64,000 bases of DNA. Origin: Psychromonas sp. CNPT3. GTDB taxonomy: Bacteria > Pseudomonadota > Gammaproteobacteria > Enterobacterales > Psychromonadaceae. The stretch is from positions 2,065,883 to 2,129,882 of the forward strand of contig NC_020802.1 of NCBI RefSeq assembly GCF_000153405.2, given 5' to 3'. Numbering within the stretch: position 1 is the first letter of the stretch; every line of letters starts with the position of its first letter. A program made the translations under genes and the position numbers. The notes beneath the pieces are model-generated. The model searched no databases and had not been told where the DNA came from. It saw only the letters and a list, made by a program, of their open reading frames with translations. Of the stretch, positions 1-8,647 are shown one piece after another.

Positions 1-2107
1 AGTATCGACCATAATAAATAAACATAAAACGCGCCCTAAAGGTAGGCACGTCAACTTCAATAGGGCATTGACTGCTACACGCTTTACAAGCGAGGCAACC
101 TTGCATCGCCTGCATCACTTCATGCGAAAAATCGTATTCACCTTGGCGTTTGGCCAATGTGTTTTTAAATCGTTGTAATACATTCTTATTTTTAGCACTC
201 AGCAGCGCATTTTCAACCTGCAACACATCAATATCATGATTTGCAAGTTGGCGTAACCATTCGCGCATTAATCCGGCACGACCTTTGGGTGAATGCACCC
301 TATCTCCGCTTATCTTTACCGACGGACACATCGTTGACGTCGCTACATAATTAAAACATAGACCATTCCCATTACAATCAAGGGCGCCATGATAACTTTC
401 CCGCACATTCACCGGTATTTGACGATCATAATAAGCACGTTTTCGCGCACTAACGCGCACTAATTTATCTGTCGAATCTAACGGCGTGCATATTTTCCCT
501 GGATTAATACGATTTTGCGCATCAAAACAGCCTTTTATTTTGCGCAGTTCAAGAAACAACTCTTCGCCAAAAAAAGCAGGCCCATATTCACTGCGAAAGC
601 CCTTTCCGTGCTCCCCCCACATTAAACCTTTATATTTTGCCGTTAACGCCACCACTTTATCGGAGATCTCATGCATTAAGGCTTCTTGATCAGGCTGACA
701 TAAATCTAACGCAGGGCGCACGTGTAAGACACCCGCGTCCACATGTCCAAACATGCCATAGTGCAGCCCTTTATCATCTAACAATTGACGAAATTCAGTA
801 ATATAAGCGGCTAAGTTCTCAGGTGGTACGCAGGTATCTTCCGCAAAAGGTAACGGTTTAGCGCGTAATGATGTTTTACCTAACAATCCCACCGCTTTTT
901 TACGCATTGCGTATATTTTATTAATGTCAGTAAGCGAGTCGCACACTTGATAACCAATGACGCCTGCTTCCTCATGACTGAGCAATTTATCGAGTGCCGC
1001 ACATAAACTAGCCACTTTCTCTTTTTGAATTTGCGCATTATCTTCTGCAAATTCAACAATGTTAAGACCATCTACAATCTTATTAGGGACATCTTTAATG
1101 AGTGATTTAATACTGTGCCAAATAATATCTTGCTTCGCTAAGTTCAAAACAGTGGAATCGACCGTCTCCACTGAAAGCGCCTTAGCCTGCACCAAAAAGG
1201 GGGCGTTTTTTAACGCAGATTGGAAACTATCGTATTTCACATTGATAAGCGTTCTATACTTCGGGATTTTTTGTATGTGCAGTTTAGCTTCACAAATAAA
1301 GGCTAAGGAGCCTTCAGCGCCACACAAAATACGGGATAAATCGACTTTTTTAAGCTGCGCATCATAAACATGCTTTAAATCGTAACCGGTTAAAAAACGG
1401 TTTAATTTTGGAAATCCAGAGGAAATTTGTGCTTCTTTTTCGGTGCATGTCGCAATGATCTGTCGATAAATGGCCCCGATTTTATCTTGGCGTGCACAAG
1501 CGTTATCTAATGCTTCGCCTTGCAATGGTGACGACGCTAATATTTCACCACTGATCAAAACTGATTTTAAGCCTAAAACATGATCGCTGGTTTTTCCATA
1601 ACGTAGTGACCCTTGCCCAGAGGCATCACAACTGATCATCCCCCCAAGTGTCGCGCGATTGCTCGTAGAGAGCTCCGGTGAGAAAAAATAGCCATAAGGG
1701 GCAAGATATTCATTTAACTGATCTTTGATAACCCCTGTTTGAACCCGTACCCAGCCCTCTTTAATGTTCACCTCTAAAATTTTATGCATATATTTAGATA
1801 AATCAACAATCACACCTTTAGTCAATGATTGTCCATTGGTACCGGTGCCACCACCGCGCGGTGAAAAGGTTATCTGCGAATATTCGGGCGCTTGTGATAG
1901 TTCACAAATCAGCACGATATCTTCTATGGATTTAGGGAAAAGGAGTGCTTGAGGAAGGCATTGGTAAACACTATTATCTGTCGAGGCGCTAAGCCTGCTC
2001 GCATAACTTTTCGCGATTTCTCCCGTATAGGGTGATTGACGCAGTGCATTTAAAAAAGATAAATAGTCACTCTGTATATTTTCATCATGAGTTAATATTG
2101 GGATCAT
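1..2107 (-). CDS. ydiJ: YdiJ-type FAD/4Fe-4S D-2-hydroxyacid dehydrogenase, 5' part only
   Basis: The frame starts at ATG 2107 and stays open to the window edge, giving about 702 codons of a family that is about 1,018 residues long in E. coli; the C-terminus lies outside. The N-terminal FAD-binding (PCMH-type) domain shows the glycine-rich stretch PRGGGTGTNGQ near residue 88 and the ATLGGM...DASGQGSLRYGKTSDHV block. The FAD-oxidase C-terminal domain follows (FAEDTCVPP, MFGHVDAGVLHVRP, WGEHGKG). Near the window edge a ferredoxin-type cluster CLACKACSSQCP appears (about 60-110). The family oxidises D-2-hydroxyacids, with D-2-hydroxyglutarate reported for YdiJ-type enzymes, and passes electrons on through Fe-S clusters. 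It is transcribed away from uraA with about 300 bp between them. The family call is very sure; the exact substrate is inferred. Confidence 0.93.
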   Translation of the reverse strand, partial: MIPILTHDENIQSDYLSFLNALRQSPYTGEIAKSYASRLSASTDNSVYQCLPQALLFPKSIEDIVLICELSQAPEYSQITFSPRGGGTGTNGQSLTKGVIVDLSKYMHKILEVNIKEGWVRVQTGVIKDQLNEYLAPYGYFFSPELSTSNRATLGGMISCDASGQGSLRYGKTSDHVLGLKSVLISGEILASSPLQGEALDNACARQDKIGAIYRQIIATCTEKEAQISSGFPKLNRFLTGYDLKHVYDAQLKKVDLSRILCGAEGSLAFICEAKLHIQKIPKYRTLINVKYDSFQSALKNAPFLVQAKALSVETVDSTVLNLAKQDIIWHSIKSLIKDVPNKIVDGLNIVEFAEDNAQIQKEKVASLCAALDKLLSHEEAGVIGYQVCDSLTDINKIYAMRKKAVGLLGKTSLRAKPLPFAEDTCVPPENLAAYITEFRQLLDDKGLHYGMFGHVDAGVLHVRPALDLCQPDQEALMHEISDKVVALTAKYKGLMWGEHGKGFRSEYGPAFFGEELFLELRKIKGCFDAQNRINPGKICTPLDSTDKLVRVSARKRAYYDRQIPVNVRESYHGALDCNGNGLCFNYVATSTMCPSVKISGDRVHSPKGRAGLMREWLRQLANHDIDVLQVENALLSAKNKNVLQRFKNTLAKRQGEYDFSHEVMQAMQGCLACKACSSQCPIEVDVPTFRARFMFIYYGRY

Positions 2108-2185
2108 ATTAAAGCTACCCTAGTCCATTAATTGATACGTAAAGCATAAAATAGTTACCAATAATAACACATTATTTTTATGTGT

Positions 2186-2329
2186 ATAAAAGCCTCATAA
2201 AATCATTCAATTAATACATTAACTTAGCGCTGATCCTTAACATAATACTGGGAATGATGAGTAGATAAATTAATAGAGAAGTGCGTAGGTTTTAATAATG
2301 ATCACATCTTCAAAAATAAAAGCCTCATA
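2186..2329. repeat. 14-nt direct repeat in ydiJ upstream region
   Basis: The AT-rich stretch 2108-2353 before ydiJ holds no gene. It contains the same 14 nt, ATAAAAGCCTCATA, at 2186-2199 and again at 2316-2329, 130 bp apart. This could be a pair of regulator sites for ydiJ or a chance repeat. No clear promoter was recognised. Confidence 0.4.
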
Positions 2330-2353
2330 CTTTTCATACTTAATTTTAGGCAT

Positions 2354-2382
2354 AAAAAAACGTACTCTAGTGAGTACGTTTT
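2354..2382 (-). terminator. Intrinsic terminator of upp-uraA
   Basis: An 11-bp perfect stem (2357-2367 with 2372-2382) and a 4-nt loop are followed on the minus strand by seven T. It lies 34 bp past the uraA stop and probably ends the upp-uraA transcript. The stem also reads on the plus strand, but few T follow there. Confidence 0.85.
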
Positions 2383-2415
2383 TATTTACAGGTTAATGCA
2401 TCAAAACATTTATCT

Positions 2416-3702
2416 TTATTCTTGATCCATTTTCGGCAAACATAAGTTGAGTACGATGGCAACAACACCACATAAACTCACACCTTGTAAGCTAAATGAG
2501 CCAAAACCAAAGGCCATGCCACCAATACCAAACACTAATGTCACTGAAACAATACATAAATTACGCGGATGTGATAAATCAACTTGATGACGAATTAACG
2601 TATTTAAGCCAACTGATGCAATACTACCGAATAATAAAATCATGATCCCGCCCATTACTGCAACAGGGATTGTTTGCAATATAGCGCCAAACTTACCCAC
2701 AAAAGCTAACACGATCGCAATGATCGCAGCCCATATCATAATTTTTGGATTAAAATTACGGGTGAGCATAACCGCGCCAGTGACTTCACTATACGTAGTA
2801 TTAGGAGGTCCCCCGAATAAAGCAGATACGCTCGTTGCGAGCCCATCACCAAATAAAGTGCGGTGCAAGCCCGGCTTTTTAAGGAAATCCTTACCCGTCA
2901 CATTACTAATAGCAAGGATATCACCAACATGCTCAACGGCTGGCGCAATCGCCACCGGGATCATAAATAATACCGCATGCCAGTTCCATTCCGGTGCGAC
3001 AAACTTTGGCACACTAAACCAAGGTGCATTTGCTATCGCAGTAAAATCGACCACACCAAAGTAAAAGGCTAATAAATAACCCACTAATACTCCAGCGAAA
3101 ATAGGTACTAATTTTAATACACCTTTAGCCATTGTCGATATCAATAAGGTAGCTAATAAAGCCGGTAATGAAATCATTAACGCGGTTTCATAGGCAATAA
3201 AAACAATAGAGCCATCGCCTGATTTACCAATTGCCATGTTCACAGCCATTGGCGCAAGGCCTAGACCAATCACCATGATCACAGGTCCCACAACTACAGG
3301 GGGTAATAAACGATGAATAAAATCAACACCACGCACTTTAACGGCATAGGACATCAGCATATAAACGAGGCCGGCCGCAAAAAGACCAGACATCGTTCCC
3401 GCAATTCCCCACGTTTGTACGCCATAGGTAATAGGCGCAATAAACGCAAAAGATGACGCTAAAAAGATAGGCACTTGCCCTTTCGTCACCCATTGAAATA
3501 ACAAGGTACCAAGACCTGCGGTAAACAGAGCAACATTGGCATCAAGACCGGTAATTAAAGGCATTAAAACTAATGCCCCAAAGGCCACAAATAACATTTG
3601 CCCGCCGGCAAATATTTGTTGAAGCGTATTAAAATTAGCCGTTAAATCTTCCTTTACCTGGCTATTTTTTTCATTTACTGGTTGTGGCGTATTAGCGGAC
3701 AT
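2416..3702 (-). CDS. uraA: NCS2-family uracil permease
   Basis: This 428-residue polytopic membrane protein of the NCS2 nucleobase:cation symporter family takes up uracil at the inner membrane. The substrate-site segments are visible: APAVEHVGDIL around residues 254-263 (Glu257 corresponds to Glu241 of E. coli UraA) and GGPPNTTYSEVTG around 298-309 (Glu306 corresponds to Glu290). The position equivalent to E. coli His245 is Asp261, as in many other NCS2 members, so specificity could be slightly broader than uracil alone. It begins 14 bp after the upp stop, with an AGGAG ribosome site, so it is the second gene of a upp-uraA operon. That pairing supports uracil as substrate. The shared terminator is at 2354-2382. 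Confidence 0.93.
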   Translation of the reverse strand: MSANTPQPVNEKNSQVKEDLTANFNTLQQIFAGGQMLFVAFGALVLMPLITGLDANVALFTAGLGTLLFQWVTKGQVPIFLASSFAFIAPITYGVQTWGIAGTMSGLFAAGLVYMLMSYAVKVRGVDFIHRLLPPVVVGPVIMVIGLGLAPMAVNMAIGKSGDGSIVFIAYETALMISLPALLATLLISTMAKGVLKLVPIFAGVLVGYLLAFYFGVVDFTAIANAPWFSVPKFVAPEWNWHAVLFMIPVAIAPAVEHVGDILAISNVTGKDFLKKPGLHRTLFGDGLATSVSALFGGPPNTTYSEVTGAVMLTRNFNPKIMIWAAIIAIVLAFVGKFGAILQTIPVAVMGGIMILLFGSIASVGLNTLIRHQVDLSHPRNLCIVSVTLVFGIGGMAFGFGSFSLQGVSLCGVVAIVLNLCLPKMDQE

Positions 3703-3716
3703 CCCTTTCTCCTGTC

Positions 3717-4343
3717 TTATTTAGTACCAAAAATCTTATCGCCAGCATCACCTAGTCCAGGCACAATATATCCTTGTGCATTTAGGTGCGAATCAATCGA
3801 CGCTGTATAAACTTCGATATCTGGGTAAGCTGCTTCTAAGGCTTTTAGGCCCTCAGGCGCTGCTACTAAAATAAGTACTTTAATATTCGTACAACCGCTT
3901 GCCTTAAGAAGATCTAGCGTTGAAATCATTGAGCCACCCGTTGCAAGCATGGGATCAACCACTAATGCGAGACGCTCATCAATTTGGCCAACTAATTTAG
4001 AGAAATAAGGAATAGGCTCAAGTGTTTTTTCATCGCGATAAATACCGACTACGCTCACTTTCGCGCTTGGAATATTCTCTAAAACACCATCCATCATGCC
4101 TAATCCAGCTCGTAAGATTGGCACGACAGTGGCTTTTTTTCCTTTAATTTGTTGCACAACAATTTCACCATCCCAACCATTGATAGTGACATCTTCAAGT
4201 TCTAAATCTTTCGTTGCTTCATAAGTTAATAAACTAGAAACCTCACGCGCTAATTCACGAAAACGTTTTGTACTAATATCGCCTTCACGCATTAGACCTA
4301 ATTTATGCTGTACTAGTGGGTGTTTAACTTCTATTACTTTCAT
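3717..4343 (-). CDS. upp: Uracil phosphoribosyltransferase
   Basis: The enzyme converts uracil and PRPP to UMP in pyrimidine salvage in the cytoplasm. From the ATG at 4343 it has 208 residues, the length of E. coli Upp, and begins [19 protein letters not shown]. An in-frame ATG six codons upstream (4361) is less likely, because AAGGAG sits 6 nt before 4343. The PRPP-binding loop [11 protein letters not shown] and the C-terminal uracil-binding region [17 protein letters not shown] are intact. It is cotranscribed with uraA. Its 5' leader carries a short ORF (4456-4557) and an intrinsic terminator (4408-4444), so attenuation is possible. Confidence 0.96.
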   Translation of the reverse strand: MKVIEVKHPLVQHKLGLMREGDISTKRFRELAREVSSLLTYEATKDLELEDVTINGWDGEIVVQQIKGKKATVVPILRAGLGMMDGVLENIPSAKVSVVGIYRDEKTLEPIPYFSKLVGQIDERLALVVDPMLATGGSMISTLDLLKASGCTNIKVLILVAAPEGLKALEAAYPDIEVYTASIDSHLNAQGYIVPGLGDAGDKIFGTK

Positions 4344-4407
4344 GTTCATCTCCTTGGACAATGTTTAAATAAAACAACCGATCTCTTTTTTACACAATAA
4401 ATACGTA

Positions 4408-4444
4408 TAAAAAAAGAGCAATAACACTAAGGTTACAGCTCTTT
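4408..4444 (-). promoter_or_regulatory. Terminator hairpin in upp leader (candidate attenuator)
   Basis: On the minus strand AAAGAGC (4444-4438) pairs with GCTCTTT (4419-4413). An inner TAAC/GTTA stem lies beyond a 2x2 mismatch, and seven T follow. The hairpin is 65 bp before the upp start and 12 nt after the stop of a small leader ORF. A ribosome at that stop would cover the hairpin base, the geometry used by E. coli pyrBI attenuation. The terminator is seen in the sequence; its regulatory role is inferred. Confidence 0.6.
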
Positions 4445-4455
4445 AATTCTTTAAT

Positions 4456-4557
4456 TTAATTTTTATATTCTCGATGACGCCACGTAGGCATATAAATAAA
4501 GGGAATATATGCCATAGCATCTATCTTTACCCTTAATTTTTTATATAAACCTGTCAT
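4456..4557 (-). CDS. Putative 33-residue leader peptide of upp-uraA
   Basis: A short frame opens at ATG 4557 and ends at TAA 4456, after a purine-rich GAGCGAGG sequence at a usable distance. It lies between the tRNA-Asn terminator and the upp attenuator-like hairpin. The C-terminal half is aromatic and basic (IYMPTWRHREYKN). I do not recognise a family. It may be a leader peptide whose translation couples to termination ahead of upp, or a chance frame. Conservation of the frame in relatives would separate these. Confidence 0.45.
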   Translation of the reverse strand: MTGLYKKLRVKIDAMAYIPFIYMPTWRHREYKN

Positions 4558-4648
4558 ATTAGCCTCGCTCAATAAATATTCAATACTATTATTATCGCCT
4601 ATTTTAAGCGATTTGATATTTTGAATATACTATTCTTTCAGATATTCG

Positions 4649-4680
4649 AAAAAAGCCCTAAGTTCAGAGAACTTAGGGCT
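4649..4680 (-). terminator. Terminator of tRNA-Asn operon
   Basis: An 11-bp perfect stem (4654-4664 with 4670-4680), a 5-nt loop and a run of six T on the minus strand lie just past the last tRNA-Asn gene. It closes the six-gene tRNA transcript and separates it from the upp leader. Confidence 0.9.
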
Positions 4681-4686
4681 TAAATA

Positions 4687-4762
4687 TGGCTCCTCTTGCT
4701 GGACTTGAACCAGCGACACACGGATTAACAGTCCGTTGCTCTACCAACTGAGCTAAAGAGGA
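4687..4762 (-). tRNA. tRNA-Asn (GTT), copy 6 in transcription order
   Basis: This 76-nt cloverleaf has anticodon GTT in the loop CTGTTAA and an encoded CCA end. It is the promoter-distal copy. It differs from the other five at one T-loop base (T instead of C near position 60), so it has not been fully homogenised with them. Confidence 0.97.
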
Positions 4763-4843
4763 ATTGTCTTTTTAAGTCTTCCGACTCGTTACCTTGTTTA
4801 CAACAAAAGTTTACAACAAAAGTTTACAACAAAATAACTATAT

Positions 4844-4919
4844 TGGCTCCTCTTGCTGGGCTTGAACCAGCGACACACGGATTAACAGTCCGTTGCTCTA
4901 CCAACTGAGCTAAAGAGGA
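4844..4919 (-). tRNA. tRNA-Asn (GTT), copy 5
   Basis: This 76-nt tRNA-Asn carries anticodon GTT and an encoded CCA end and is identical to copies 1-4. The 81-nt spacer to the next gene contains an imperfect tandem repeat of TTTACAACAAAAG units, a sign of slippage or unequal exchange. Confidence 0.97.
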
Positions 4920-4973
4920 ATTGTCTTTTTAAGTCTTCCGACTCGTTACCTTGTTTACACAAAATAACTGTAT

Positions 4974-5049
4974 TGGCTCCTCTTGCTGGGCTTGAACCAG
5001 CGACACACGGATTAACAGTCCGTTGCTCTACCAACTGAGCTAAAGAGGA
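4974..5049 (-). tRNA. tRNA-Asn (GTT), copy 4
   Basis: This 76-nt tRNA-Asn has anticodon GTT and an encoded CCA end. The 54-nt spacer before the next gene keeps the shared block CTTTTTAAGTCTTCCGACTC seen between all copies, so the array grew by duplication of gene plus spacer. Confidence 0.97.
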
Positions 5050-5105
5050 ATTGTCTTTTTAAGTCTTCCGACTCGTTACCTTGTTTAATAACAAAATAAC
5101 TGTAT

Positions 5106-5181
5106 TGGCTCCTCTTGCTGGGCTTGAACCAGCGACACACGGATTAACAGTCCGTTGCTCTACCAACTGAGCTAAAGAGGA
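5106..5181 (-). tRNA. tRNA-Asn (GTT), copy 3
   Basis: This 76-nt tRNA-Asn has anticodon GTT and an encoded CCA end and the same sequence as its neighbours. The spacers on both sides are near-identical, which is consistent with recent tandem duplication. Confidence 0.97.
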
Positions 5182-5237
5182 ATTGTCTTTTTAAGTCTAC
5201 CGACTCGTTACCTTGTTTAATAACAAAATAACTATAT

Positions 5238-5313
5238 TGGCTCCTCTTGCTGGGCTTGAACCAGCGACACACGGATTAACAGTCCGTTGCTCTACCAACT
5301 GAGCTAAAGAGGA
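5238..5313 (-). tRNA. tRNA-Asn (GTT), copy 2
   Basis: This 76-nt tRNA-Asn has anticodon GTT and an encoded CCA end. The spacer to copy 3 carries a single change in the shared block (CTACC for CTTCC on the plus strand). Confidence 0.97.
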
Positions 5314-5382
5314 ATTGTCTTTTTAAGTCTTCCGACTCGTTACCTTGTTTACAACAAAAGTTTACAACAAAATAACTATATT

Positions 5383-5458
5383 TGGCTCCTCTTGCTGGGC
5401 TTGAACCAGCGACACACGGATTAACAGTCCGTTGCTCTACCAACTGAGCTAAAGAGGA
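5383..5458 (-). tRNA. tRNA-Asn (GTT), copy 1 (promoter-proximal)
   Basis: This is the first gene of the minus-strand array: 76 nt, anticodon GTT, encoded CCA end. It starts about 50 bp downstream of the strong promoter at 5512-5540. Confidence 0.97.
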
Positions 5459-5511
5459 ATTATATTTTAAAAACAGCGTGTTTTTACAAACAGCGTTCTA
5501 AAGATGTGCGC

Positions 5512-5540
5512 AGTATATTTTTTGCATTTGTTTCTGTCAA
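5512..5540 (-). promoter_or_regulatory. Sigma-70 promoter of tRNA-Asn operon
   Basis: On the minus strand a perfect TTGACA (5540-5535) is followed after exactly 17 nt by TATACT (5517-5512), then by a GC-rich discriminator GCGC. This is the expected form of a strong, stringently controlled stable-RNA promoter. Confidence 0.9.
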
Positions 5541-5563
5541 CCAAAAAGGGAGATAAAAGAATC

Positions 5564-5683
5564 GGTTGCTGAGAATTCAAGCAACCAATCACAAAAGATA
5601 GCCGTTTTGCTCATTTATAGAGCAATTTAAACAAATAACCTCAATAGATTTTAAAAATACACTCTTTTTAAAATTTATTGAGG
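5564..5683. repeat. Three hairpins between tRNA-Asn promoter and next gene
   Basis: The gap 5541-5727 carries no gene. It holds three inverted repeats: GGTTGCT/AGCAACC (5564-5586), TTGCTC/GAGCAA (5607-5625) and a 19-bp stem with one mismatch (5639-5657 with 5665-5683). The last has T-rich arms and lies 45 bp past the stop of the gene at 5728, so it probably ends that transcript. The first two have no T tract. Confidence 0.6.
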
Positions 5684-5727
5684 TGCCCCTTAAAAGGAGT
5701 CCTCTTTCTTACACCGGTTTTTATTTT

Positions 5728-6189
5728 TTAATGCTGAATATTAAAATCAAACATTAAGGTTTCCGGTTGATATTCACCTTTGACTTGAATTTGTAAGCTC
5801 CAACGCATCATTGGCATAGTACAAGCGGCTAAAATAACTTTCGCTTTCCAATCCTTGTTTGCATTTTCTTTGAAATCCAGTTTTATTTCACCCATGTACA
5901 TATTTTTCCCCACGATTTTGGCGCTGAGGACCTGCATCTCTTTATTTTTATGTTGTAAGGTGAAATTTATCCATTGTTCCGCTTTGATAGGATCTTCATC
6001 GATTTTTATCCAATATTCACTGTTGGCATCTAATTGGCATTCTTTGACATCATCACAACGTTGGATCTGCGTTATTTTCAATGTTTGCACAACGAGCGTC
6101 TTTTCTTTGCTATAAGTTTGCCAGACGACCAAACCGATTAAAAGCACCAACATAAGCAATAACTGTACAATTCTTGTTTTTGTTAACAT
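5728..6189 (-). CDS. Membrane-anchored protein of unknown function, divergent from ccoN
   Basis: I do not recognise this 153-residue protein with certainty. An N-terminal hydrophobic helix (about residues 7-24) is followed by a soluble, probably periplasmic domain of beta-rich character. That domain has conserved-looking Cys and Met residues: RCDDVKEC near residue 45, KNMYMGEIKLDF, and AACTMPMMRW near residue 122. This spread of Cys and Met, together with divergence from the cbb3 operon, suggests a link to copper handling or oxidase assembly, but this is inference. ATG 6189 is preferred over the adjacent ATG 6192, because AAGGA then sits at better spacing. Confidence 0.75.
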   Translation of the reverse strand: MLTKTRIVQLLLMLVLLIGLVVWQTYSKEKTLVVQTLKITQIQRCDDVKECQLDANSEYWIKIDEDPIKAEQWINFTLQHKNKEMQVLSAKIVGKNMYMGEIKLDFKENANKDWKAKVILAACTMPMMRWSLQIQVKGEYQPETLMFDFNIQH

Positions 6190-6376
6190 CATAATTCCTT
6201 AGAAAATAGTAGCCAGCACACACTTCTTAACATAAGTAGTTTATTTGTTAACAATTCATCAACGTCAACCTACCCCTTTTTTACATTATCACGTACACTT
6301 CGCCATTATTGAAGTACTATTCTCAAATTTAGTTATCTTTAATCTACATTTTAAATACACAGATGGGATATTAACA

Positions 6377-7810
6377 ATGACCAGCATAACCATACCTCAA
6401 CCTGACTACAATATGAAAGTTGTACGTCAATTTACACTGACGACAATATTCTGGGGTATTGTCGGCATGAGCGTTGGGGTGATCATCGCAGCCCAACTTA
6501 TTTGGCCCGCATTAAATTTTGATACACCTTGGTTTACTTACAGCCGCTTACGACCTTTACATACCAATGCAGTTATCTTTGCATTTGGTGTGTCTGCCTT
6601 GATGGCTACCTCATTTTACGTGGTGCAGCGCACCTGCCAAACGAGGCTTTTTGGTGGTTCACTTGCCTCTGTGGTGTTTTGGGGCTGGCAACTCGTCATT
6701 CTTTCAGCGGTAATATCCTTACCTTTAGGTTATACCACGTCTAAAGAATATGCCGAGCTGGAATGGCCGATTGATCTCTTAATCACCTTTGTTTGGGTAT
6801 GTTACGCGATTGTGTTTTTTGGCACACTAGCGATACGTAAAACATCACATATATATGTTGCCAACTGGTTTTTTGGGGCTTTTATCCTCACCGTCGCGGT
6901 ATTACATATCTTTAATAGTTTAGCGATCCCTGTCTCACTAACGGGCATGAAATCTTATTCTATCTATGCAGGGGCAGTCGATGCCATGGTGCAATGGTGG
7001 TATGGACATAATGCAGTGGGCTTCCTACTAACCGCAGGCTTTTTAGGCATGATGTATTACTTTGTCCCTAAACAAGCAAATCGCCCGGTTTACTCATATC
7101 GCTTATCTATCATCCATTTCTGGGCATTGATTGCCGTATACATTTGGGCAGGTCCGCATCACTTACATTACACCGCATTACCTGATTGGGCTCAATCATT
7201 AGGTATGGTTATGTCACTGATTTTATTTGCACCGTCTTGGGGAGGCATGATAAATGGGATTATGACGTTATCAGGCGCATGGCATAAATTACGTACCGAT
7301 CCTATTTTACGTTTCTTAGTGGTCTCTTTATCTTTTTACGGCATGTCGACCTTTGAAGGTCCGATGATGGCGATTAAAACTGTTAATGCACTTTCGCATT
7401 ATACTGACTGGACTATCGGTCACGTACACTCAGGCGCACTCGGCTGGGTTGCTATGATAACCATTGGTGCGATTTACCATTTAATACCTAAATTATTTGA
7501 TCAAAAAGGCATGTACAGTGTTGCGTTGATCAATCTACACTTTTGGCTAGCTACGATTGGTACGGTGTTGTATATCGTCGCCATGTGGATCTCAGGTGTT
7601 ATGCAAGGGCTAATGTGGCGTGCGGTTAATAGCGATGGCACTTTAACGTACACTTTTGTAGAGTCTCTCGAAAAGTCTTATCCGTTCTACACCATTCGAT
7701 TTGTGGGTGGCCTTATATTCTTAAGTGGAATGTTAATTTTGGCTTACAATACTTATAAAACGATCAGTGCAGAAAAAGGCTCTATTCAACCTCAAGAATT
7801 GGGGGAGTAA
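6377..7810 (+). CDS. ccoN: cbb3-type cytochrome c oxidase subunit I
   Basis: CcoN is the catalytic subunit of the high-affinity cbb3 oxidase in the inner membrane; it reduces O2 at a heme b3/CuB centre. From ATG 6377 it has 477 residues, the usual size. An upstream in-frame ATG at 6245 would add 44 residues with no family counterpart. Visible family segments include [13 protein letters not shown] (low-spin heme ligand region), [21 protein letters not shown] (CuB ligands) and the helix containing [17 protein letters not shown]. It starts the operon ccoNOQP and is followed by ccoO after 3 bp. I could not find a convincing FNR box in 6193-6376, although Fnr control is usual for this operon. Confidence 0.97.
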   Translation: MTSITIPQPDYNMKVVRQFTLTTIFWGIVGMSVGVIIAAQLIWPALNFDTPWFTYSRLRPLHTNAVIFAFGVSALMATSFYVVQRTCQTRLFGGSLASVVFWGWQLVILSAVISLPLGYTTSKEYAELEWPIDLLITFVWVCYAIVFFGTLAIRKTSHIYVANWFFGAFILTVAVLHIFNSLAIPVSLTGMKSYSIYAGAVDAMVQWWYGHNAVGFLLTAGFLGMMYYFVPKQANRPVYSYRLSIIHFWALIAVYIWAGPHHLHYTALPDWAQSLGMVMSLILFAPSWGGMINGIMTLSGAWHKLRTDPILRFLVVSLSFYGMSTFEGPMMAIKTVNALSHYTDWTIGHVHSGALGWVAMITIGAIYHLIPKLFDQKGMYSVALINLHFWLATIGTVLYIVAMWISGVMQGLMWRAVNSDGTLTYTFVESLEKSYPFYTIRFVGGLIFLSGMLILAYNTYKTISAEKGSIQPQELGE

Positions 7811-7813
7811 GTT

Positions 7814-8416
7814 ATGAAACATGAATTAATTGAAAAAAATGTAGGCTTATTAGCAATATTGATCATTGTCGCGATCAGTTTTGGGGGGCTCGCTCAGATA
7901 GTACCTTTGCTTTTCCAAAAAGAAACAACTGAGCCGGTGGATACATTACGTCCTTACACGGCGCTACAAATGGAAGGTCGTGACATTTACATTCGAGAAG
8001 GTTGTCATGTTTGTCATAGTCAGATGATCCGTCCTTTTCGTGCAGAAACGGAGCGTTACGGCCATTATAGCTTAGCGGGTGAACACGTTTGGGAGCATCC
8101 TTTTCTTTGGGGCTCTAAACGTACAGGCCCTGATCTTGCGCGCGTTGGTAAACGTTATTCTGATGCATGGCATGAAGTGCATTTGATGAACCCGCGCGAC
8201 GTAGTACCACAATCGAATATGCCAGGATTCCCTTGGCTTGCCGATAATATTTTAAGCGGTGAAGATACACAGCGAAAATTAGAAATATTTCGTAATAATT
8301 TTGGCGTTCCTTACACCGATGAAGATATTGCTGGCGCACAAAAAGCCGTAGCCGGTAAGACTGAGATGCAGGCATTAATTGCCTACTTACAATCCCTTGG
8401 TCATGCCTTTAAATAA
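7814..8416 (+). CDS. ccoO: cbb3-type oxidase monoheme subunit II
   Basis: CcoO is a membrane-anchored c-type cytochrome that passes electrons to CcoN. The 200-residue product has one N-terminal helix (about residues 10-33) and a single heme c motif CHVCH (Cys64, Cys67, His68). A distal Met ligand is probably in the SNMPGFPWL segment. A GGGGGAG site overlaps the end of ccoN, so the two are translated together. Confidence 0.97.
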   Translation: MKHELIEKNVGLLAILIIVAISFGGLAQIVPLLFQKETTEPVDTLRPYTALQMEGRDIYIREGCHVCHSQMIRPFRAETERYGHYSLAGEHVWEHPFLWGSKRTGPDLARVGKRYSDAWHEVHLMNPRDVVPQSNMPGFPWLADNILSGEDTQRKLEIFRNNFGVPYTDEDIAGAQKAVAGKTEMQALIAYLQSLGHAFK

Positions 8417-8461
8417 GCGTGTACATGGGCACTAAAAAGCCCATGGTGCACAGGAGAATTT

Positions 8462-8647
8462 ATGAATTACGCGACGTTTAACGGCTTATACACCCTGTTT
8501 CTGATCATTATTTTTGTGGCATTGATCTTATGGGCTTATAGTAAAAAGCATAAGAAATCATTTGAAAACATCGCCAATTCTATTTTTGATGATGACTTAA
8601 ATACATTGGAAAAGAAACACAATGAAAAATCAGGAGTGAAAAAATAA
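8462..8647 (+). CDS. ccoQ: cbb3-type oxidase subunit IV
   Basis: This 61-residue protein has one membrane helix and a charged C-terminal tail. Its position between ccoO and ccoP and its size identify CcoQ, which stabilises the complex in species where it has been studied. AGGAG stands 5 nt before the start. Its stop codon overlaps the ccoP start by one base (TAATG). Confidence 0.93.
   Translation: MNYATFNGLYTLFLIIIFVALILWAYSKKHKKSFENIANSIFDDDLNTLEKKHNEKSGVKK

Noticed and set aside
6193-6376. FNR box search upstream of ccoN
   Set aside because: Sequences such as TTGTTAACAATTCATCAA and TTGAAGTACTATTCTCAA do not have the correct half-site spacing.
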